From positions 1 through 64,000 of the forward strand of contig DASVTR010000006.1 of the NCBI GenBank assembly GCA_036387475.1: 64,000 nt of DNA, read 5' to 3'. Positions 7,908 through 16,988 of the stretch are shown here, piece after piece. Below the pieces are notes generated by a model. That model had not been told where the DNA came from and did not search any database. It saw only the letters and a list, made by a program, of their open reading frames with translations. The stretch is from DASVTR01 sp036387475. Its GTDB lineage: Bacteria; Acidobacteriota; Blastocatellia; Pyrinomonadales; Pyrinomonadaceae. Position 1 is the stretch's first letter; each line of letters opens with the position of its first letter. The translations under genes were made by a program, and so were the position numbers.

Positions 7908-8177
7908 GAAAACCTCCCTGTTCGAATGAGTCAATGCAACAGCAGACACGAGCCTGACGCGGGCGCTTTGGTTACCGCCGTCCGGCCTGGCTATTCGTTT
8001 GCATTGATGCTGACTGTCCTTAACAGTAACTTATCAAACTTGTCTGCGGCAAGCGCGCCGCGCAAGCGGCGGAAAGCGACAGAGGCTTTAAAGCCGCCGT
8101 CCTGCTGCGCCTGCCGGACGCCGCAAACAACAGCCGGTCATGCTTTCTCAATTGTTGCTTTGGCAGAGTCGCGGCCC

Positions 8178-9008
8178 TTAGGAAGATTTTTTAGCTTGCC
8201 ATTTACCGCGCGCTCCGGCAGCCTGTGTAAAATCGCCGCTCAGAAGCTCGCCGCTCTTATCGAGCGCCCCTGTGAGGGTAAATTGCGCCGGGCCGCTGCC
8301 CCACGTCAGGGTCATGCTATCGCCGCGCCTGCTTCCGCTCACATTAGCCGTCGAGCCGTTGCCGTCGTCCAGTTCGCCTGCCAGTTCCGTGCCCTTTTCG
8401 TCGAGCGTTAACTGCCAGGGGCCGAGCGTCAGCGGCGTCCCACTAGTGCCCTCGCCCGTTAGCGTCCAGAAGCCTCCCATCGAATTACCGCTGGCCGTTC
8501 TGTCACTCTCAGTGTTAGCGGGCGCTTGAGCAGGAGTTGTCCCAGCGGGCGCGTTTGGCTTCGCCGTCGCAGTGTTGCCGGAAACGGTGAAGGTGGCCGT
8601 CTTTTGATCTTTCTTCTCGCCGTCCTCGGTTAACATGTCAACTTCGACTTTATAGCTGCCGTTGGGCCAACCTCCGGCGTTCGGCGTGAAAGTGAAAGTG
8701 CCGGTGGCGCTGCCCGGCAAATCAATCGTCGTCTCCGCGCCGGGAACGACCATGCCAGACTGATAGCCTTCGATGTTATCAACCAAGAGCCGCCCTTTGA
8801 GCTTCAGTTTGCCCGGCGCGTTCGAGACTTCGGCCACGGCGTAGATCGTATCCCTTGGGCCAAAACTGCTGTCGGTCGAGCTGGCGTCCTTATTCTTGCT
8901 GAGCTTCAGGCTGCTGATGTTGGCTGTCGTAAAGCTGAACTTGCAGGCCGTAGCGCTGACCAGCAAGAGGCATACGGCACAGACGAGGCTCCATCTTTTC
9001 ACACTCAT
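8178..9008 (-). CDS. Lipoprotein with Ig-like domain, unknown function
   Basis: The 276-residue product starts MSVKRWSLVCAVCLLLVSATAC, a type II signal peptide with lipobox LVSATAC. A beta-rich region follows (TIYAVAEVSNAPGKLKLKG, then YKVEVDMLTEDGEKKDQKT), which looks like an immunoglobulin-type domain. A low-complexity Ala/Pro/Thr linker leads to a C-terminal module with ELAGELDDGNGSTANVSG and GDSMTLTWGSG. That module resembles small lipocalin-like beta-barrels seen in secreted acidobacterial proteins. The start at 9008 has an AAGGAGAA site and is preferred over an upstream in-frame start at 9158. It follows the CHAT protease gene and may be in the same transcript. Confidence 0.8.
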   Translation of the reverse strand: MSVKRWSLVCAVCLLLVSATACKFSFTTANISSLKLSKNKDASSTDSSFGPRDTIYAVAEVSNAPGKLKLKGRLLVDNIEGYQSGMVVPGAETTIDLPGSATGTFTFTPNAGGWPNGSYKVEVDMLTEDGEKKDQKTATFTVSGNTATAKPNAPAGTTPAQAPANTESDRTASGNSMGGFWTLTGEGTSGTPLTLGPWQLTLDEKGTELAGELDDGNGSTANVSGSRRGDSMTLTWGSGPAQFTLTGALDKSGELLSGDFTQAAGARGKWQAKKSS

Positions 9009-9132
9009 TTCTCGATTCTCCTTCTTAAATTGATTCTGCGTCATTGACGAATGAAATTTCTTGAAGAACTCATGTTCGACCATCAGGGCTTGATAATCCA
9101 TAGCGCCTGCCGGACGCTGAGCGCCGACAAGC

Positions 9133-10512
9133 TTACTGCGGAGTACCGAAGATGACAAAGGAAGCCCACTCGGTCGGGTCTGGCCGCCGCTTGCGGACTT
9201 CGAGCATCGCCTGCCTGAGAGCTTCGGCGGGCGCGTGCGTGCTTAAGTGCCGCGCGAAGGCTTGCATCAATTCACTGGTCGCATCATCGTAAACACTCCA
9301 GAGGCTCATCACCACGCGCGGCACACCGGCCAGTTGAAAAGCACGCGCCAGTCCGATGATGCCCGCGTCGTGCGTTTTTCCGAGTCCGGTCTGGCAGGCG
9401 CTCAAAACGGCCAGCCGCGCCTGCAAGGGAGTCTCTTGAATCTCTCTCGCCGTCCATAAGCTTTCCGTCCCTTGCGGCCCGGAGAAGACGAGAAAGCCGC
9501 CTTCCAAAGGTTGCGCAGTATCGGCTGCGCCGTGCGTGGCAAAGTACAGCAGGTCAGCTTCCAATGCCCTGCTCAGAATCCTCTCCCTGTTTGCTTCCCT
9601 GCCGGTGAGAGACGTTGCCTTGAACATACGCGCAATGAACAGCGCCTCTCGCTCAGCATTGAGCAAAGGTTCCCAGCCCGCACTCGGCGCGAGATAAGGA
9701 TTGCCGACCAGCAAAGGACGGCGAAAGTCTGCGGCCCACGCTTCGACGCTCTTGTTAATATCGAAAAGGCTCGGCGCAATCGTCACAGACATTCGATCAA
9801 TCAAATTCGTTGAAGAACCGAACGGACGCAAAGCGGCGAAAGGCACAGTGCCCAGATTAAGAACGGGGACGATGATTAAGTGGCGCACGCCCTTCAACGC
9901 GCAAGCGATGCTATCGGGCAAAAGCAGGCTCGTCAGCGCGGAGAGCCGACGCGGCAGCAACGCTCGCGGATTAACAGGAGGAGGAGGCGTCGTCGTCTTC
10001 TTCGGGCGCAAGCGCGGAGGAAGGCGCGCTGCTTCCAGATTTTCAACGTCTAACGATTCGCGCAGCGCTGCGATAGCAGCTTCCAGTTGCTCACGAGACA
10101 TAGCGGCGCGATGAAAGGCACGCACGCCTTTCCTGTCAATCAGCCACGCACGAAAAGCAGCATCCTCTTCATCATAGAAGAGCACCGCCGTCTCTTTCTG
10201 GAAACTTCGAGAGAGAGCCGCCCGAAGATTGTTCAGGTAAACGTCCGCCTCGTCCGCGACAGTCCCGCGGTGTCCGCGCTGATTGAGAAGCCTTCTAAAC
10301 TGTCCCTGATGCTTAGCGGCAGCCGACGCAAATTCCCTCTCCGCCGCCTCCACATCAAAGTTCTGCGGACACGGCTGCGCGCTCGACCCATCCGCCCTCG
10401 AAACCTGCGCGACAGCGTGGAACGGGAAAGGCCAGAGCAGCAGACAAAGCAGGACAAACGATGAACGCAGAACGCAGAACGATGAACTATTAAGAGCTTG
10501 TCTGTCATTCAT
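9133..10512 (-). CDS. Secreted CHAT-domain cysteine protease
   Basis: This 459-residue protein has an N-terminal hydrophobic segment ending FPFHAVAQ, so export is likely. Residues 40-200 are helical with no clear TPR, followed by a Pro-rich linker (KKTTTPPPPVNPR). Residues 210-459 are a CHAT (caspase HetF associated with TPRs) domain. The predicted dyad is His327 in LLYFATHGAAD and Cys373 in LAVLSACQTGLG. The protein ends WASFVIFGTPQ, typical of the fold. The signal peptide is partly encoded by heptamer repeats (hairpin C), and ATG at 10512 has no Shine-Dalgarno sequence. It is the second CHAT gene in tandem after the larger TPR-CHAT gene. The substrate is unknown. Confidence 0.88.
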   Translation of the reverse strand: MNDRQALNSSSFCVLRSSFVLLCLLLWPFPFHAVAQVSRADGSSAQPCPQNFDVEAAEREFASAAAKHQGQFRRLLNQRGHRGTVADEADVYLNNLRAALSRSFQKETAVLFYDEEDAAFRAWLIDRKGVRAFHRAAMSREQLEAAIAALRESLDVENLEAARLPPRLRPKKTTTPPPPVNPRALLPRRLSALTSLLLPDSIACALKGVRHLIIVPVLNLGTVPFAALRPFGSSTNLIDRMSVTIAPSLFDINKSVEAWAADFRRPLLVGNPYLAPSAGWEPLLNAEREALFIARMFKATSLTGREANRERILSRALEADLLYFATHGAADTAQPLEGGFLVFSGPQGTESLWTAREIQETPLQARLAVLSACQTGLGKTHDAGIIGLARAFQLAGVPRVVMSLWSVYDDATSELMQAFARHLSTHAPAEALRQAMLEVRKRRPDPTEWASFVIFGTPQ

Positions 10513-10535
10513 CGCTGCTGCGTTCCGCCTTCATA
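10457..10535. repeat. Heptamer-repeat hairpin C (AACGATG family)
   Basis: The left arm (10457-10484) reads AACGATG, AACGCAG, AACGCAG, AACGATG and lies inside the CHAT gene, where it encodes part of the signal peptide. The right arm (10508-10535) carries TTCATCG and CGTTCCGCCTTCAT. The loop contains AAGAGCTTGTCTGTCATTC, which is shared with hairpin D. Confidence 0.75.
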
Positions 10536-10543
10536 GTTTCTTT

Positions 10544-13408
10544 CTACCGCCACTCGCCGACGAGGACAAAGGGTGCCCAGTAGTAAGGCGCGGCGTATTT
10601 CTTGCCCGTTATCATGTTTTGCTGCGCGGCGCGCATGGCGGCGGTCGGTGAGCCGTCGGGCGTTGCCAGGAAGCGTTTGTAAAAGTCTGTCATCAACTGC
10701 GCGGTCGAGTTGTCGGCCACAGACCAGAGGCTGACGCCGACGGTCGGAGTGCCCGCGTACATGAAAGCACGCGTCAGACCGATGACGCCTTCGCCCTTCT
10801 TCTGTTTGCCTAAGCCAGTCTCGCAGGCCGAGAGCATGACGAGCCGCGAATTGAGACCGAGATTAAAAATCTCATCCGTTCTGAGGAAGCCGTCGCCCTG
10901 TTTGTTGCCGACGAGCGAAAGCACCAATCCTGTGAACTGCGGGCGCTCGGCATTAAGCAGCCCGTGCGTTGCGATGTGAACGATGCGATAGCTCTTGATG
11001 TCGGTCGTGCCGACCTTGCCTTCGTTCGCCTCCAGATCAAGCCAGACATCGGCACGCGCTCCACCTGCGCGAGCGAGCTTGGCGATTTGATCGGCCTCGA
11101 CGCGCGTGCCATTCAGGCGCGCGAGTTGAAGCCCCGTCGCGGGCGCGGTCGCGGGAGCACCCCCCACGTCCGTTAACGCGCTGGCGAGTCCGAGGCCGCG
11201 CGTCTCGGCTGAGACGGTCGCGGAGGCGGCGGCTGCACCCTTGGCGCGCGGGTCGTTGGTATTGAAAACAGGGTCAGCAACGATGAGCATGTCTTTGCCC
11301 GAAGCCTTCGCGCCCTGTTGCCGTATGACGCCGACGACGGAGGCTGACGGCGCGTAGATGACCTCGTTGGTCTTGATGAGATAGGGCATCGTGGCATAGT
11401 CAGTGCCGCCCGAAGCCGTTAACAGCGCTTCAAAGGGAATGTAGTTGAGCGCGCCGTCGGGGACGATGAGCAGTCGCCTATCGCCGATGACGGAGGCGGC
11501 AGGCTCGACCACCGTTTTGTAGAGCGCGTTTGAAGCGTTAGCGAATGTCACAGGATTACCGGGGACTGCCGGGCTACCGCCGAGGCCGAGGCCGCGTTGC
11601 GCCTCCCCAGGATCAACGACGAGGCGTTGGCCCTTTCGCCCTTCGAGCAATGCCGCGCGTAAGTCCTGCGCCTGCTGGTCAACGGCCTGCTTCGCTGGCA
11701 GCTTATAGAGCGAGACGCTCGTTGGCGTCACGGCCCATAGATAAGAGCGCTCGTCGCCGAGGCTGTATTCGAGCAGCGCAGTCTTGTCGTCTAAGACCTG
11801 CTGCTGAACTTGCTGAAGCGAGAGCGGCTGCGGCGCGGTCAGCGCAGCATACTTCGGACTCGCAGACCGTATCTGGTTTTCTATCTGGTCGAATTCGAGC
11901 GAGAGCGTTTCGAGTTCGGCTTCGAGCTTGTCTGCGTCGGGCTTGGGCGCATCCTTGCTGTCGTCGTCGCCGACCGCCACGCCCGTTATGCTCTGTGCGA
12001 TTTCCTGTTGCCGGTCAAGGTTGTCCTGTTTGCGCTTGAGCAGGTCGGGCGGCACGCCTTGCGTGATGTCCGAGCCGGATTCGCCCAACAGGTCTAGAAG
12101 GGAGCGGGCGCGTCCCTGCTCCGCAATCTTGAAGCCTTCGGCAGCATAAGCGAGCGCCTGACCTTCAAGCGGCGCTCTGGCTGAAGGCGCAGACAGCAAA
12201 GCCAACTCGGCCAGATTGCTCGAAGCCTCGTCGTAGACATCCTTCGTCGTACCCAAAAAGGTCGAGCGCGCATCATCGGAGCGGACGCTGCCCGCGCGGA
12301 TGGTTTCAATCGTCGCGAGAGCTTCGCGGTAGGAAGCGATGGCCGCCTCGCGCGCCTTGATGGAACTCTTCGGGTCTTTACCCTGCGAGGCCATCAACCA
12401 TTGTGCGCGGCCAAGTCCGCGCTGCGCGGGCCACATCAAATCAAGTCGCTTGTCTTCACGCGCGCCCTTGACGGCGTCTGCGTAAAACTTGGTCGCGCCC
12501 TTATAGTCGCCCATCTGCAACGACACGTCGCCGAGGCTCGTACGAGCGGCGGCGCGCACGCGCTTCGACTGCCCAAACTTGCCGATAATCGCCATCCCTG
12601 CGGTCGAGAGCGCTTCGTTGAAATGTTTTTTAGAGCTTTCGTAGTTCTTGTTGTAATAATCGACGCGGCCTAAGCCCAATTCATGCGCCGAATAGACGAT
12701 TGACTGGCGATACAATTCGATAGCGCCCTTGACCGCCCCGGCGATGGTGATGGCCTTATCTATTCCGCTCCCGCCGCCCGCGCCCGGAATTGACTTTGCG
12801 AGATTGCCCAAGCCTCCAAAGCCGCCGCCGCTCTTCTTCGGAGTAGAGCCGCCGCCGGTGGCGAGCTTGGTCGGGTCTGGCTTGACGACGTTCATCTGCC
12901 CGTAGGCAGCGCTGGCTTCCGCCACACGGCCTGCGCGATAGTTGGCCTCGCCAATCTTCGCCAGCATCAGATTCGCGTTGTACTCGTTGTCCGGCATCCC
13001 GAACGTATTTTCCATCGCGCCCTGCTTTGAGGCTGCGTTGCGAAACGCGTCGTGCGCGCCCTGATAATAATTGAGCGCGACGGTGTATTGGCCCTGTCGC
13101 ATGTAAAGGTCGCCGAGCGCATCGTTGGCGGCAGCTTCACCCTTCGGGCTATTCGACTGCTTGAAGATTTTCAGGGCGAATTGCAGGCGTTCGAGTGCCT
13201 GGTCAGACTTGCCGCGCTTTAGTAGCGCGCGGCCCTGCTTGAGCGCCTGACCGGCCTGCGCCTTATCCTGCGGGGTAGCAGAGGCGGCGAGAGAACTATC
13301 AGCATTATTTTTATCTTCAGCACGCGTACCGATAAAACTTGCGGGGAGCGTCGCCAGAACAAGCGCGACTGCCAGCACATAAACGAGCGGGGTTAGTTTG
13401 GGCTTCAT
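10544..13408 (-). CDS. Secreted TPR-CHAT protease
   Basis: This 954-residue protein has a signal peptide (YVLAVALVLATLPASFIG). Residues 50-430 carry TPR-type helical pairs such as AGQALKQGRALLKRGKSDQA, AANDALGDLYMRQGQYTVAL and RTSLGDVSLQMGDYKGATKF, interrupted by a Gly-rich loop near residue 195. A coiled segment near 455-520 precedes the CHAT domain (about 560-954). The dyad is predicted as His815 in IVHIATHGLL and Cys862 in LVMLSACETGLG, both intact. The end is YYWAPFVLVGEWR. ATG at 13408 has a good AGGAGCC site. It sits between the DUF4384 gene upstream and a second CHAT gene downstream. CHAT proteins are caspase-like; peptide substrates are unknown. The signal peptide argues for an extracytoplasmic role. 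Confidence 0.92.
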   Translation of the reverse strand: MKPKLTPLVYVLAVALVLATLPASFIGTRAEDKNNADSSLAASATPQDKAQAGQALKQGRALLKRGKSDQALERLQFALKIFKQSNSPKGEAAANDALGDLYMRQGQYTVALNYYQGAHDAFRNAASKQGAMENTFGMPDNEYNANLMLAKIGEANYRAGRVAEASAAYGQMNVVKPDPTKLATGGGSTPKKSGGGFGGLGNLAKSIPGAGGGSGIDKAITIAGAVKGAIELYRQSIVYSAHELGLGRVDYYNKNYESSKKHFNEALSTAGMAIIGKFGQSKRVRAAARTSLGDVSLQMGDYKGATKFYADAVKGAREDKRLDLMWPAQRGLGRAQWLMASQGKDPKSSIKAREAAIASYREALATIETIRAGSVRSDDARSTFLGTTKDVYDEASSNLAELALLSAPSARAPLEGQALAYAAEGFKIAEQGRARSLLDLLGESGSDITQGVPPDLLKRKQDNLDRQQEIAQSITGVAVGDDDSKDAPKPDADKLEAELETLSLEFDQIENQIRSASPKYAALTAPQPLSLQQVQQQVLDDKTALLEYSLGDERSYLWAVTPTSVSLYKLPAKQAVDQQAQDLRAALLEGRKGQRLVVDPGEAQRGLGLGGSPAVPGNPVTFANASNALYKTVVEPAASVIGDRRLLIVPDGALNYIPFEALLTASGGTDYATMPYLIKTNEVIYAPSASVVGVIRQQGAKASGKDMLIVADPVFNTNDPRAKGAAAASATVSAETRGLGLASALTDVGGAPATAPATGLQLARLNGTRVEADQIAKLARAGGARADVWLDLEANEGKVGTTDIKSYRIVHIATHGLLNAERPQFTGLVLSLVGNKQGDGFLRTDEIFNLGLNSRLVMLSACETGLGKQKKGEGVIGLTRAFMYAGTPTVGVSLWSVADNSTAQLMTDFYKRFLATPDGSPTAAMRAAQQNMITGKKYAAPYYWAPFVLVGEWR

Positions 13409-13427
13409 GATTGGCTCCTATGATGAA

Positions 13428-13533
13428 GCAGAATTCAGGAGAAAGGAGTCAGAAGCCAAAGGAAAAGAGAATCTGTAACAGTGGGTTTCAGCCTCTTATT
13501 CTGGCTTCTGGATTCTGTCTCCTGACTTCTGCC
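13428..13533. repeat. Heptamer-repeat hairpin F (TCAGAAT family, conserved loop)
   Basis: The left arm reads GCAGAAT, TCAGGAG, AAAGGAG, TCAGAAG. The right arm reads ATTCTGG, CTTCTGG, ATTCTGT, CTCCTGA, CTTCTGC, in perfect heptad register. The loop ends GGGTTTCAGCCTCTTATTC, which is shared with the hairpins at 14546, 20833 and 63036. It lies between two minus-strand genes. Confidence 0.85.
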
Positions 13534-13537
13534 TTTC

Positions 13538-14518
13538 TTATTGGTGACTCAGGTCAAGCGCGGTGACGAGGACACCTGCGTTTGACGATGCGTTCATACG
13601 GACGATGGAAGGCTCTGGCGAGGCCGGGGCAAGGCCGAGACCACGCGTGGTCGCTTCGCGCTCGCTCTCCGTCTGCTTCTGCCCATAGGTCGCCGCCTTA
13701 CTGTCCACGATCACTTTGCCTTCGGCGTTGACTCTGACCTGCGACCAGAGGTCTGTGGCCGGACGCCACATGCAACTGTCTCCCTTGTCGCGGCAATAGG
13801 CGATCAACTGCTCTCCGGTCGGCACTGCGGGCAGCGGCTCGCGTGAGAGCACGATGTAGAGCCGCTCGTTCGCGGGGTTATTGTCGAAGACGAACCAGCG
13901 ATTTTCGGGTGCTTCGCCGCTCCACGGAAGCTCGTAAGGGACATGAGCCTCCACGAAGTTGTCGCCGTCGTCGAGCCTTGCGTTCGGGTAGAGCATCTGC
14001 GGCTGGCCGTTGTTCTCCGTGTGAAAGACGTAGAGATAACCGTCCGTGTTCGTTTCTAAAGAGATGCGTATGTGGTCGCCCGCGCGGAACGTGCGCGCCG
14101 GGTCAATGCGAACGGGGTCGCCGTTTGCGTCTCTCATGTAGAGCGAGTAGCCGAGGCCGATGGGCTTTGACGAGTAAGCGTTGATGGGAATGTTGCCGCC
14201 GCTGTTAGTGCTTCCGCCGTTGTTGCTCTTGACGGCTGTGCTCTTAGTGCCAGTGCCGACGCCCACCTTTCCTGTGCTCTTAGCGGTCGTTGTAGTTTTG
14301 CCGCTGCTCCTGGTGCTCGTCGGGCGGCGCTTTGTGCGCGTGCTTCTGCCGGTAGAGCTTGTGCCTGTGCTGCCTGTGCCTGCGGCGACCGTAACGCGCG
14401 TGGAGAGAAAAGCGCCACGCACGTCTTCTTCGTTAGGGTCTTGCTGAGCGCCAACCGAAGCGGCTGCGCAAACGACGAGCGCGCACGCGAGCAGGGAGGC
14501 GAAAATCTTGTAGCGCAT
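13538..14518 (-). CDS. Secreted DUF4384 domain protein
   Basis: The 326-residue product has a signal peptide (FASLLACALVVCAAASVGAQ). A 75-residue Ser/Thr/Gly-rich linker with many basic residues follows, then a DUF4384 domain at about residues 110-255. Diagnostic segments are RIDPARTFRAGDHIRISLETN, YLYVFHTENNGQPQMLYPN and ENRWFVFDNNPANERLYIVLS. DUF4384 is often fused to caspase-like or kinase domains in other bacteria (family knowledge). It has its own AAGGAG site. It lies between the kinase gene, which carries a DUF4384-like ectodomain, and the secreted TPR-CHAT gene, which suggests that the three act together. The C-terminal 70 residues have no recognised motif. Confidence 0.88.
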   Translation of the reverse strand: MRYKIFASLLACALVVCAAASVGAQQDPNEEDVRGAFLSTRVTVAAGTGSTGTSSTGRSTRTKRRPTSTRSSGKTTTTAKSTGKVGVGTGTKSTAVKSNNGGSTNSGGNIPINAYSSKPIGLGYSLYMRDANGDPVRIDPARTFRAGDHIRISLETNTDGYLYVFHTENNGQPQMLYPNARLDDGDNFVEAHVPYELPWSGEAPENRWFVFDNNPANERLYIVLSREPLPAVPTGEQLIAYCRDKGDSCMWRPATDLWSQVRVNAEGKVIVDSKAATYGQKQTESEREATTRGLGLAPASPEPSIVRMNASSNAGVLVTALDLSHQ

Positions 14519-14545
14519 GAGATTACTCCTTAAGAAGTGATGCGG

Positions 14546-14668
14546 GATTCGGAAAAACAGAATTCAGAATCCAGAAGTCAGAAGAAAAGAAAGAATAAAA
14601 TAAAAGCTGGCCTCAGCCTTGTATTCTGGCTTCCGGATTCTGACTCCTGAATGCTGCTTTTCCGAATC
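14546..14668. repeat. Heptamer-repeat hairpin G (TCAGAAT family, conserved loop)
   Basis: The outer stem GATTCGGAAAA pairs with TTTTCCGAATC. Inside it the arms are heptads, CAGAATTCAGAATCCAGAAG on the left and CTTCCGGATTCTGACTCCTG on the right. The loop AGAATAAAATAAAAGCTGG resembles the loops of hairpins F, H and I. It ends 3 nt before the kinase stop codon. Confidence 0.85.
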
Positions 14669-14671
14669 ACT

Positions 14672-16789
14672 CTATTTATGTTCGATTCGCATATCGAAGA
14701 TGACAGGCTCGCCCGTCGGCTTGTCCTGCGGAATCTTGATAGAGACAAACGGATCAACGCCACTGCCGCTGATGACGTTGGCAACTGGCGCATTTGCCTT
14801 AAATTGTGCCTTAAAATCTTCAAACTCCTTCTGCTCGGCAGCAGATAACTGACGCCCGGCGGTTGCGCTCAAAAACGAAGGCGAGGAAAGCTGCACGGGC
14901 GAAAAGATGACCGTCCAGTTTTCCGTGCCCGGCTTATTGTCGAGCGTAATCCAATTGACCGCACCGCTCGGAAAGCTAAAATCGACGCCGCTTTTGACTT
15001 CATTGGATTTAACGCCAGACACGGGCACGGGCTTAGCGGTCAGGAAAGTTAACGGCACGTTCTTTTCGCCGGGGCCGATGATGTATAGAAACCCGTTTTC
15101 GCGCGGCATGAAATGCAGCTTGAAGCTCTGGCCGGAAGCCAGCGGCACAACACCCGCCACGCGCGCAGATTGCCCGCCCGCTGCCGCCGCCTGCACTTCG
15201 AGCCAGTACGTCAAGGTCTCTTTCGTGCTGCCAGCAGTCGTACCATTTGTCGTCGTGCCATTCTTGTTCGCTTCGGGCGTATCGCTCGGCTTATCGCCGC
15301 CCGCTTCCGTCCTCGGCTCATCCGTCGTGTTGCGGCTGCGCAGCAGAAAGAAGCCGCCGACGCCAGCCGCCAGTAGCACGACTCCGATGAGAGCGGCGAT
15401 AATCGGCACGCTCTTTGAACGGGTGGGCGCTGCCGCCATTGCAGGCATCGAGTACGATGGCGGCGGCTGGGCGTTGTAAGACTGATTGTACGGGTTCGGC
15501 TGCGAATAGCCGGAGGGCGGCGCGGATGCTTCGTAACCCGTGTTGTAAGACGGCGCACCGGGCGGGGCTTGGGCCAACGACGTAGCATCAAGAGGCACTT
15601 GCGCCCACGATGTCGCCGCTAGTGGAGGCGCAGATGAATCTGCTGGATGCGTCGCTGGCTGCGGCGGCCTCGGCGGCGAATCCAGGGTCATAATCGTCGG
15701 GCTGATAACTTCCGCGCTGGTGTGGCGTACTTCAGGACTCTCGACTGACGTATTGGAAGATGCGCCCTGCACGTTTGTGCCTGTGGCTTGATAATTCAAC
15801 TGCGAACTGCTGAGCGGCGCTTCTCCGAGCGCGGCGCGCAATTCGTTGGCTAATTCTCCGGCGGTCGCCTGCCTCTCGTTGCGATCCTTAGACATCGCGC
15901 GTGCAAGAGCGCGGCTGAAGGCTTCCGGCACGTCGTCGAGAAATTCACTGAGCGGACGCGCCACGACCGAGACGTGCTCGCGCCTTAATTCCTGCAAGGT
16001 CAGGCCGCCGAAAGCGCGACGCCCTGCCAGCAATTCGTAGAAGACACAGCCGAGGCTGTAAATATCTGCGCGCCCGTCTATCTCAACGTTGCCGTCCGAG
16101 GGAACTTCGCCCCACTGCTCAGGCGACATATAAAAGGGCGTTCCCAAAACTTGCCCGGCTATCGTCAGCGCGGTCGTCCCGGCAGCGTCAGCGCCCGCCA
16201 CCTCGCGCATCTTGGCGATGCCGAGGTCGAGCAGCTTCGTTACGGGCTGGCCGTCCTCGCCGGGCTTGCCGAGCATGATATTTTCAGGCTTGAGGTCTCG
16301 GTGGACGACGCCCATCGCGTGCGCTGCGTTGAGCACGCTCATCACAGGCTCCATCACGCGCAGCGCATCAACAGGAGTAAAGCGCCCGCGCGCTTTCATC
16401 TCCGCGTCGAGCGTGTGGCCCTCGACGTACTCCATCACCATGTAGATGAGGCCCTCGCTCGTCGTGCGCAAATCGTAGACGGTGACGGCGTTTGGGTGGC
16501 GAAAGCGTCGTGCGGCCTGTCCCTCGCGGCGAAAGCGGCGCAGCCATTCGGCATTGTTGCGCATCTCCGGCGGCAGGACTTTGATTGCCACGCGGTCGCC
16601 GAGCAGAATATGACGCGCGCGATAGACCGCGCCCATCCCGCCTTTGCCGAGCATGGATTCGATGTGATACTGGCCGTCAAGCGTCGCGCCGACAAGCGTG
16701 GTCGAGTCCTCTTCGAGGACTTCGCCGTCCACCGCGCAAAAGCTCACGCCGTCGTCATACTTAGCCTTACAAACCGGGCAATACTTCAT
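14672..16789 (-). CDS. Transmembrane Ser/Thr protein kinase with DUF4384-like ectodomain
   Basis: This 705-residue protein opens with a short zinc-ribbon (CPVC at 4-7, Cys18 in FCAVDG). Residues 41-320 are a Hanks-type kinase with P-loop GKGGMGAVY (48-56), catalytic Lys70 in VAIK, HRDLKPEN (163-170), DLG in place of DFG (188-190) and SPE at the activation segment end. A Pro/Ser/Tyr-rich linker leads to a membrane helix (about 461-483). The outer part (about 525-705) has YWLEVQ, QSFKLHFMPRENGFLYIIGPG and NWTVIFSP, resembling DUF4384. I infer cytosolic kinase activity controlled by an extracytoplasmic sensor. ATG at 16789 is preferred over an in-frame TTG at 16813. Its neighbours are the membrane WD40 gene upstream and the DUF4384 gene downstream. 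Confidence 0.95.
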   Translation of the reverse strand: MKYCPVCKAKYDDGVSFCAVDGEVLEEDSTTLVGATLDGQYHIESMLGKGGMGAVYRARHILLGDRVAIKVLPPEMRNNAEWLRRFRREGQAARRFRHPNAVTVYDLRTTSEGLIYMVMEYVEGHTLDAEMKARGRFTPVDALRVMEPVMSVLNAAHAMGVVHRDLKPENIMLGKPGEDGQPVTKLLDLGIAKMREVAGADAAGTTALTIAGQVLGTPFYMSPEQWGEVPSDGNVEIDGRADIYSLGCVFYELLAGRRAFGGLTLQELRREHVSVVARPLSEFLDDVPEAFSRALARAMSKDRNERQATAGELANELRAALGEAPLSSSQLNYQATGTNVQGASSNTSVESPEVRHTSAEVISPTIMTLDSPPRPPQPATHPADSSAPPLAATSWAQVPLDATSLAQAPPGAPSYNTGYEASAPPSGYSQPNPYNQSYNAQPPPSYSMPAMAAAPTRSKSVPIIAALIGVVLLAAGVGGFFLLRSRNTTDEPRTEAGGDKPSDTPEANKNGTTTNGTTAGSTKETLTYWLEVQAAAAGGQSARVAGVVPLASGQSFKLHFMPRENGFLYIIGPGEKNVPLTFLTAKPVPVSGVKSNEVKSGVDFSFPSGAVNWITLDNKPGTENWTVIFSPVQLSSPSFLSATAGRQLSAAEQKEFEDFKAQFKANAPVANVISGSGVDPFVSIKIPQDKPTGEPVIFDMRIEHK

Positions 16790-16910
16790 GGGGGTTTTCC
16801 GTCTCGCTGACAAGAGCCTTCTTCAATACGCTGCTCTTAATTTTCAAGGCTTAATTTAATATCTAAAGGCAATCGGCTGCACCGCGTAGTTTAGCATATT
16901 CGCTGCACGA

Positions 16911-16988
16911 GAAACGATGTAGAGTAAACGATGAAGGACAAGCTCGCAATCGCTTGTCTTTCATTTTGCGCTTCCGGCGTTCAGCGTT
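16911..16988. repeat. Heptamer-repeat hairpin E (AACGATG family, degenerate)
   Basis: AAACGATG, TAGAGTA, AACGATG, AAGGACA on the left face CGCTTCCGGCGTTCAGCGTT on the right. The inner stem GGACAAGC pairs with GCTTGTCT. The GCTTGTCTTTCATT string matches the loop of hairpins C and D. The right arm runs over the stop codon of the WD40 gene (16981-16983). Confidence 0.6.

Noticed and set aside
7212..8411. Long plus-strand open frame of 399 codons
   Set aside because: It is antisense to the DUF971 and bacilliredoxin genes and covers the lipoprotein 3' end. It has no ribosome binding site and a composition typical of a GC-rich shadow frame.
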